Shown piece after piece: positions 7,901-10,271 of a stretch of DNA of 10,271 nt. Where the stretch lies: the NCBI GenBank assembly GCA_947176715.1, contig CAMWRR010000045.1, positions 1-10,271 of the forward strand, in the 5' to 3' direction. The stretch is from an uncultured Rikenellaceae bacterium. GTDB lineage: Bacteria; Bacteroidota; Bacteroidia; Bacteroidales; Rikenellaceae. Numbering within the stretch: the first letter of the stretch is position 1; every line of letters starts with the position of its first letter. The notes beneath the pieces were generated by a model. The model made no database searches and had not been told where the DNA came from. It was given only the letters and a program-made list of their open reading frames with translations. A program made the translations under genes and the position numbers.

Positions 7901-9158
7901 ACGACACCTCGGGGTCGAGCTTGCGTGCGGCCAAGTAGTGGGCCACTGTCTCTATTATGCCCTCGTCGAGCCTGAACGCCGCTTTGATGAGGTCTTCGCC
8001 GTAGCCTGTGGAGCATCCGCCGCCGAAGCGTAGCGTGACCCCCTCTGCGGCGCATCGGCGGGCAAGCTCCTGAAGTCCCTCGTGCACAGCCGTAACGGGG
8101 CCTCCCTTGTTGGGGGCGTAGTGCGAATATACTATGCGCTCCTTGTCGTCTATCACCACTATCTTGGTGGTTGTGGAGCCGGAGTCTATGCCTAAATATA
8201 CCTTGCCCGAGGCCTCCGGGAGCGTGGTGCGGACTATGGCTCCGGCGTTTTTGTCGGCTCGCCACCGCTCGTACTCGTCCTCCGATGAGAATATGGGGAT
8301 AAGGCGGGTGCTTTTGGCCGTTGCGCCCTCTGTTGTCTTGTACAGCCTTGCCACTATGGACGATAGGTCTGCCGCCTCGTCGCTTTTGCCGCACAGGGCC
8401 GCTCCCCATGCGGGTATTATGTTGGCGTTGGCGGGGGTTACGAAGTTCGATTCGTCGAGTCCGAGGTAGTCGATGAAAGCCTTGCGGAGCGAGGGTATGA
8501 ATGTGAGCGGACCGCCGCAGAAGAGTATTTTGGGCTCTATGGTGCATCCGTGCGAGAGGGTTACCACCGTCTGCACCGCCACGGCATGGAAGATGGAGGC
8601 GGCTATGTCGGCCTTGCTCACGTTCTTGCTTATGAGGTTCTGAACGTCGGTCTTGGAGAAGACACCGCAACGCGAGGCTATATGGTAGATGTGCTCCGAC
8701 CTTGCGGCCAAGGCGTCCATGCGGTCGACATCCACTCCGAGCAACAGGGCCATCTGGTCGATGAAGGCACCGGTACCGCCCGCGCAGTTGCCGTTCATGC
8801 GCAGGTCTACGGCTTTGTCGTGGTTTATGTAGACTATCTTGGCATCCTCGCCGCCTATGTCTATGATGGTGGATATGTCGGGATAGACCGTCTCCACCAA
8901 TCGGGCGGCGGCTACCACCTCCTGCACGAAAGGTAGGCCGCACCTCTCGGCCAGCCCCATGCCTACGGAGCCGGTCACGGTGAGCGATGCCCGGCACTCT
9001 CCCAATTCGGACGCTATTCTGTCGAAATAGTCTTTTACTATTGCCGATACGTTGGCCTGATGGCGCCGGTAGTCGGAGAATACGATCCGGTTGTCTTCGT
9101 CGGTTACCACTATCTTGGCCGTGGTGGAGCCTACATCCAATCCTATTTTGTATGTCAT
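4938..9158 (-). CDS. Acyl-CoA dehydratase activase fusion protein (HgdC-HgdC-HgdAB-like), 1406 aa
   Basis: Two ATPase domains of the BadF/BadG/BcrA/BcrD (HgdC) type come first. Domain 1 (about 3-260) has GLDVGSTTAK (6-15), IIDIGGEDAK (98-107), Cys125 in NCAGGTG and Cys164 in SRCGVF. Domain 2 (about 320-580) has GIDSGSTTTK (323-332), ILDLGGQDMK (421-430), Cys448 and Cys487. Both cysteine pairs are 39 apart, the spacing of the two ligands that each HgdC subunit gives to the [4Fe-4S] cluster bridging its dimer. A Cys-rich linker (Cys607, 610, 614, 633) follows. Then come two related regions (about 670-980 and 1005-1390), each with C-[FY]-P-A (Cys723, Cys1054), a middle cysteine (765, 1089) and FGC (934, 1352), resembling HgdA/HgdB-type subunits. 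Characterised activases use ATP to push an electron into a dehydratase. These large fusions are common in anaerobes, but their substrate is not established. The protein is cytoplasmic and likely oxygen-sensitive. The ATG at 9158 begins directly at the first ATPase strand, and the C-terminus looks complete. Confidence 0.9.
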   Translation of the reverse strand: MTYKIGLDVGSTTAKIVVTDEDNRIVFSDYRRHQANVSAIVKDYFDRIASELGECRASLTVTGSVGMGLAERCGLPFVQEVVAAARLVETVYPDISTIIDIGGEDAKIVYINHDKAVDLRMNGNCAGGTGAFIDQMALLLGVDVDRMDALAARSEHIYHIASRCGVFSKTDVQNLISKNVSKADIAASIFHAVAVQTVVTLSHGCTIEPKILFCGGPLTFIPSLRKAFIDYLGLDESNFVTPANANIIPAWGAALCGKSDEAADLSSIVARLYKTTEGATAKSTRLIPIFSSEDEYERWRADKNAGAIVRTTLPEASGKVYLGIDSGSTTTKIVVIDDKERIVYSHYAPNKGGPVTAVHEGLQELARRCAAEGVTLRFGGGCSTGYGEDLIKAAFRLDEGIIETVAHYLAARKLDPEVSFILDLGGQDMKAMFVERGALTRMELNEACSSGCGSFIETFAASLGYPVADFARMACTAAEPCDLGTRCTVFMNSKVKQVLREGATVGDIAAGLSYSVVKNCLYKVLKLRKRAELGDHIVVQGGTMRNDSVVRALELLTESRVSRSDIPELMGAYGCALNIKASARDDKSVSLDEILSSASYTTRQTQCHGCENQCLINRYAFSGDNVYYSGNKCEKVFSNSGDKRNKGTNLYTDKYAMLFDREPLADKTGGPVIGLPRCLNMYEDYPFWHTLFKACGIRTVLSSPSAYRSYEAGIHTVMSDNICFPAKLAHSHIYDLIARKADRIFFPYVIYEKLEDKKASNSYNCPIVSGYSDVLRSVTGHHGIPIDSPVITFKDTESLARQCRRYLKSLGIDGSTASAAVREALAEQRRYETSMKEAAQRLYDKSREEGRITILLAGRPYHTDPLVQHKLSDMVSDMGVDVITEDIARDMPLAIDDAHIVSQWAYINRILRAAKWAAMQGSDLHFVQMTSFGCGPDAFLLDEVRAMLGRYGKSLTILKIDDVTNIGSIKLRVRSIVDSLKYSHKKPQAEPFVTTKSYLVGDRKRKIIAPYFTGYLSPFIAPLFRLAGYDAETLPQSDTASAEAGLKYANNEVCYPATLIVGDIVKALQSGRYDPDNTAVTITQTGGQCRATNYIALIKRALVEAGFENVPVVSLAVGNGLINEQPGFRSDWLRLAPTLLAATLYGDCISKFYHASVVRETVPGAARALRDIYMEEAVPLIAAGKRRALYDKIATAARDFNAVVEHGKAMPKVGIVGEIFLKFNAFANKDVAEWLIGRGIEVEAPTLLNFFMQSFVNDKINIETGLKRRSVPRIVTDAAYALINKQIKKVNRIASEFEYFTPFSDVFEEAASTEGIVTPAAQFGEGWLLPAEIVSFAKRGINNVISLQPFGCIANQIVSKGVEKRIRTLYPRMNILSLDFDSGVSDVNVTNRLLLFIDNLSASQRA
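5906..5960 (-). repeat. Source segment of the 55-bp repeat, inside the activase gene
   Basis: This segment encodes activase residues 1067-1084 (from ALQSGRYD to TITQ), just before the conserved GGQCRATNY of the last HgdB-like domain. Because the coding copy sits in a conserved domain, it is most likely the parent of the copy at 4851-4905. Confidence 0.8.
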
Positions 9159-9190
9159 ATCAGCGAGTTAGGTTATGTCATCATACGCCT

Positions 9191-9307
9191 TTAGTGGGTT
9201 ACGGTCAAAGACGTACGCATCATGCGATGCGTGAATGCAATAATTGTGCCGCTGTCAGCTCTTTTCAGAGCCTTTTGCCGGGCCATCGGGGGTGGCGACT
9301 CTGACAT
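9191..9307 (-). other. Possible 38-aa leader ORF upstream of the activase gene
   Basis: An ATG at 9307-9305 opens a frame that starts MSESPPPMARQ and ends SLTVTH before a TAA at 9193-9191, 32 bases before the activase ATG. It is basic (several Arg, Lys and His), has no membrane segment and matches no family I can name. It could be a genuine small protein, a leader peptide or a chance frame. The opposite strand is also open here. The position between a divergent promoter region and a large gene is the only contextual support. Confidence 0.2.
9215..9232. promoter_or_regulatory. 18-bp palindrome in the activase/bcp intergenic region
   Basis: ACGCATC (9215-9221) and GATGCGT (9226-9232) form a perfect 7-bp inverted repeat around a 4-base centre. 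It lies 57 bases upstream of the activase start on the minus strand and inside the possible 38-codon ORF. It might be an operator or a leader hairpin. No T-run follows on either strand. Confidence 0.4.
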
Positions 9308-9373
9308 CTTGGGGCGATCATACCTATTTATAATATATTACGGGGTTGTGCGTTTGAATGTCGGTGGAGATAT

Positions 9374-9404
9374 TTTGACGGTTTGTCAATATTTAGTATC
9401 TTTA
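9374..9404 (+). promoter_or_regulatory. Probable bcp-recA promoter, Bacteroidetes type
   Basis: TTTG (9374-9377), a 19-base spacer and TATCTTTA (9397-9404) match the phylum's TTTG / TAnnTTTG promoter with a single mismatch, at the last base. Transcription would start near 9411, leaving a leader of under 20 bases before the ATG at 9429. A second TTTG at 9382 is too close to the -7 element to serve. Confidence 0.65.
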
Positions 9405-9428
9405 TGCCCGTAATGATTGTAATAATAT

Positions 9429-9887
9429 ATGGAAAAATTGAAAATAGGTGACAAGGCCCCGTTTTTCAAGGGTGTCACCACATCGGGCAAAGAGGTGTCG
9501 CTCGACGATTACAGCTCTTGCAAGCTGGTGCTCTATTTCTACCCCAAAGACAATACCTCCGGTTGTACCGCAGAGGCCTGTTCGTTGCGCGACGGTTACG
9601 GCGAGCTAAAGGCGGCTGGCTTCGAGGTGTTGGGTGTGAGTCCCGACTCGGTCAAGTCGCACGAGGGCTTCACCGCCAAACACTCGTTGCCGTTCGAGCT
9701 TCTGTCCGATGCCGACCATGCCGTGGCCGAGGCTTACGGTTGCTGGGGGCTCAAGAAGTTCATGGGGCGCGAATATATGGGTATGATACGCACCACTTTC
9801 GTTATAAACGACGGCGTGATAGAACGCATCTTCGACAAGGTTAAGACCAAAGAGCATTTCATTCAGATAATGGATTCATACAAATAA
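9429..9887 (+). CDS. bcp: Thioredoxin-dependent thiol peroxidase (BCP/PrxQ peroxiredoxin)
   Basis: This 152-residue protein has the length of the BCP/PrxQ subfamily and reduces hydrogen peroxide and organic hydroperoxides in the cytoplasm with electrons from thioredoxin. The active-site segment YPKDNTSGCTAEAC holds the peroxidatic Cys46 and, five residues on, the resolving Cys51, the arrangement that defines atypical two-Cys PrxQ enzymes. Thr43 and Arg121 (in RTTFVI) complete the catalytic set. The N-terminus has the expected GDKAPFF motif at 7-13. A third cysteine, Cys31, precedes the LVLYFYP strand and is not part of the mechanism; Cys105 is also extra. The ATG at 9429 is the first in frame after the promoter and gives a family-typical N-terminus. 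recA follows after 4 bases, so the two are very probably co-transcribed. This links peroxide removal with DNA repair. Confidence 0.96.
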   Translation: MEKLKIGDKAPFFKGVTTSGKEVSLDDYSSCKLVLYFYPKDNTSGCTAEACSLRDGYGELKAAGFEVLGVSPDSVKSHEGFTAKHSLPFELLSDADHAVAEAYGCWGLKKFMGREYMGMIRTTFVINDGVIERIFDKVKTKEHFIQIMDSYK

Positions 9888-9891
9888 AGAT

Positions 9892-10271
9892 ATGGCTGAA
9901 AAAGTAACGAAAAAAAAGATTGACGATACCGCCGCCGAGAAGTTGAAAGTGCTCGCCGCGGCCATGCAGAAGATACAGAAAGACTACGGCAAGGGCGCCA
10001 TCATGCGCATGGGCGACCAGAAGGTGGAGAATGTGCCGGTGATACCTACCGGCTCTATTACGCTCGATGCCGCGCTCGGTGTCAAGGGTTATCCCAAAGG
10101 ACGTATAATAGAGATATTCGGTCCCGAATCGTCTGGTAAGACAACGTTGGCGATACACGCCATAGCCGAAGCGCAGAAAGCTGGCGGCGTGGCGGCGTTC
10201 ATAGATGCCGAGCACGCTTTCGACCGCTTCTATGCCGAGAAGTTGGGCGTCGATATCGACAACCTGTTGAT
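9892..10271 (+). CDS. recA: Recombinase RecA, 3'-truncated by the window end
   Basis: The first 126 residues are visible. They include the Lys-rich N-terminus (MAEKVTKKKI), the MQKIQKDYGKGAIMRMG segment of the N-terminal polymerisation domain, the Walker A motif GPESSGKT at 77-84 and the catalytic glutamate Glu107 in FIDAEHAFDRFYAEKLGVD. RecA forms filaments on single-stranded DNA, drives strand exchange and triggers LexA self-cleavage. The F in AEHAFDRFYA and the basic N-terminal tail are usual for Bacteroidetes RecA. The start at 9892 is 4 bases after the bcp stop, with no room for a separate promoter, so translation probably depends on the bcp transcript. No SOS-box-like palindrome is evident before bcp, but the Bacteroidetes LexA site is not well defined, so this says little. 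The rest of the core and the C-terminal domain lie beyond the window. Confidence 0.97.
   Translation, partial: MAEKVTKKKIDDTAAEKLKVLAAAMQKIQKDYGKGAIMRMGDQKVENVPVIPTGSITLDAALGVKGYPKGRIIEIFGPESSGKTTLAIHAIAEAQKAGGVAAFIDAEHAFDRFYAEKLGVDIDNLL

Noticed and set aside
9258..9271. Hairpin GCTCT-N4-AGAGC followed by CTTTTG on the plus strand
   Set aside because: The stem is only 5 bp, no plus-strand gene ends here, and the T-run is short.
9301..9428. A riboswitch or structured RNA upstream of bcp or the activase
   Set aside because: I could not match the sequence to any riboswitch core I know, and the bcp leader is too short to hold one.

Overview
The window looks like chromosomal DNA from an anaerobic member of the Bacteroidales, probably gut-associated and possibly Rikenellaceae/Alistipes-like. 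The supporting signs are moderately high GC combined with heavy use of the ATA isoleucine codon, starts without Shine-Dalgarno sequences behind A-rich leaders, promoter-like elements of the Bacteroidetes type (TTTG / TAnnTTTG), an oxygen-sensitive 2-hydroxyacyl-CoA dehydratase activase fusion, and a bcp-recA gene pair. The genus is an inference from style, not from a search.

Layout. (1) Bases 1-1315 (+): the C-terminal part of a gluzincin metallopeptidase resembling families M1/M61, running in from the left edge. (2) Bases 1513-1683 (-): a 56-residue winged-helix protein with its own promoter-like sequence, an inverted repeat in its leader and a strong hairpin terminator shared with the convergent peptidase gene. 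(3) Bases 1884-4682 (+): a secreted two-domain M16 zinc peptidase of 932 residues, followed by a GC-rich terminator. (4) Bases 4938-9158 (-): a 1406-residue protein that joins two HgdC-type activase domains to two HgdA/HgdB-type domains in one chain. (5) Bases 9429-9887 (+): bcp/PrxQ peroxiredoxin, read from a near-consensus Bacteroidetes promoter, followed 4 bases later by (6) recA (9892 to the right edge, truncated).

How the genes relate. bcp and recA form a likely oxidative-stress/DNA-repair operon. The two peptidases probably act in the cell envelope or periplasm and appear to be separate transcription units. The activase fusion has no separate dehydratase subunits beside it and seems to carry all the parts itself. 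No mobile element, CRISPR array, tRNA or rRNA gene was seen.

The most unusual structure is a 55-bp displaced copy (53/55 identical) of an internal piece of the activase gene. It lies in the same orientation, just past that gene's stop codon, 1055 bp from the original, and abuts an imperfect inverted repeat. Other items for a second look are the short spacing of the zinc motif in the left-edge peptidase, the inverted repeat overlapping the small regulator's promoter, and a 38-codon ORF with an embedded palindrome in the leader of the activase gene. I did not find a clear new defence or biosynthetic system here.
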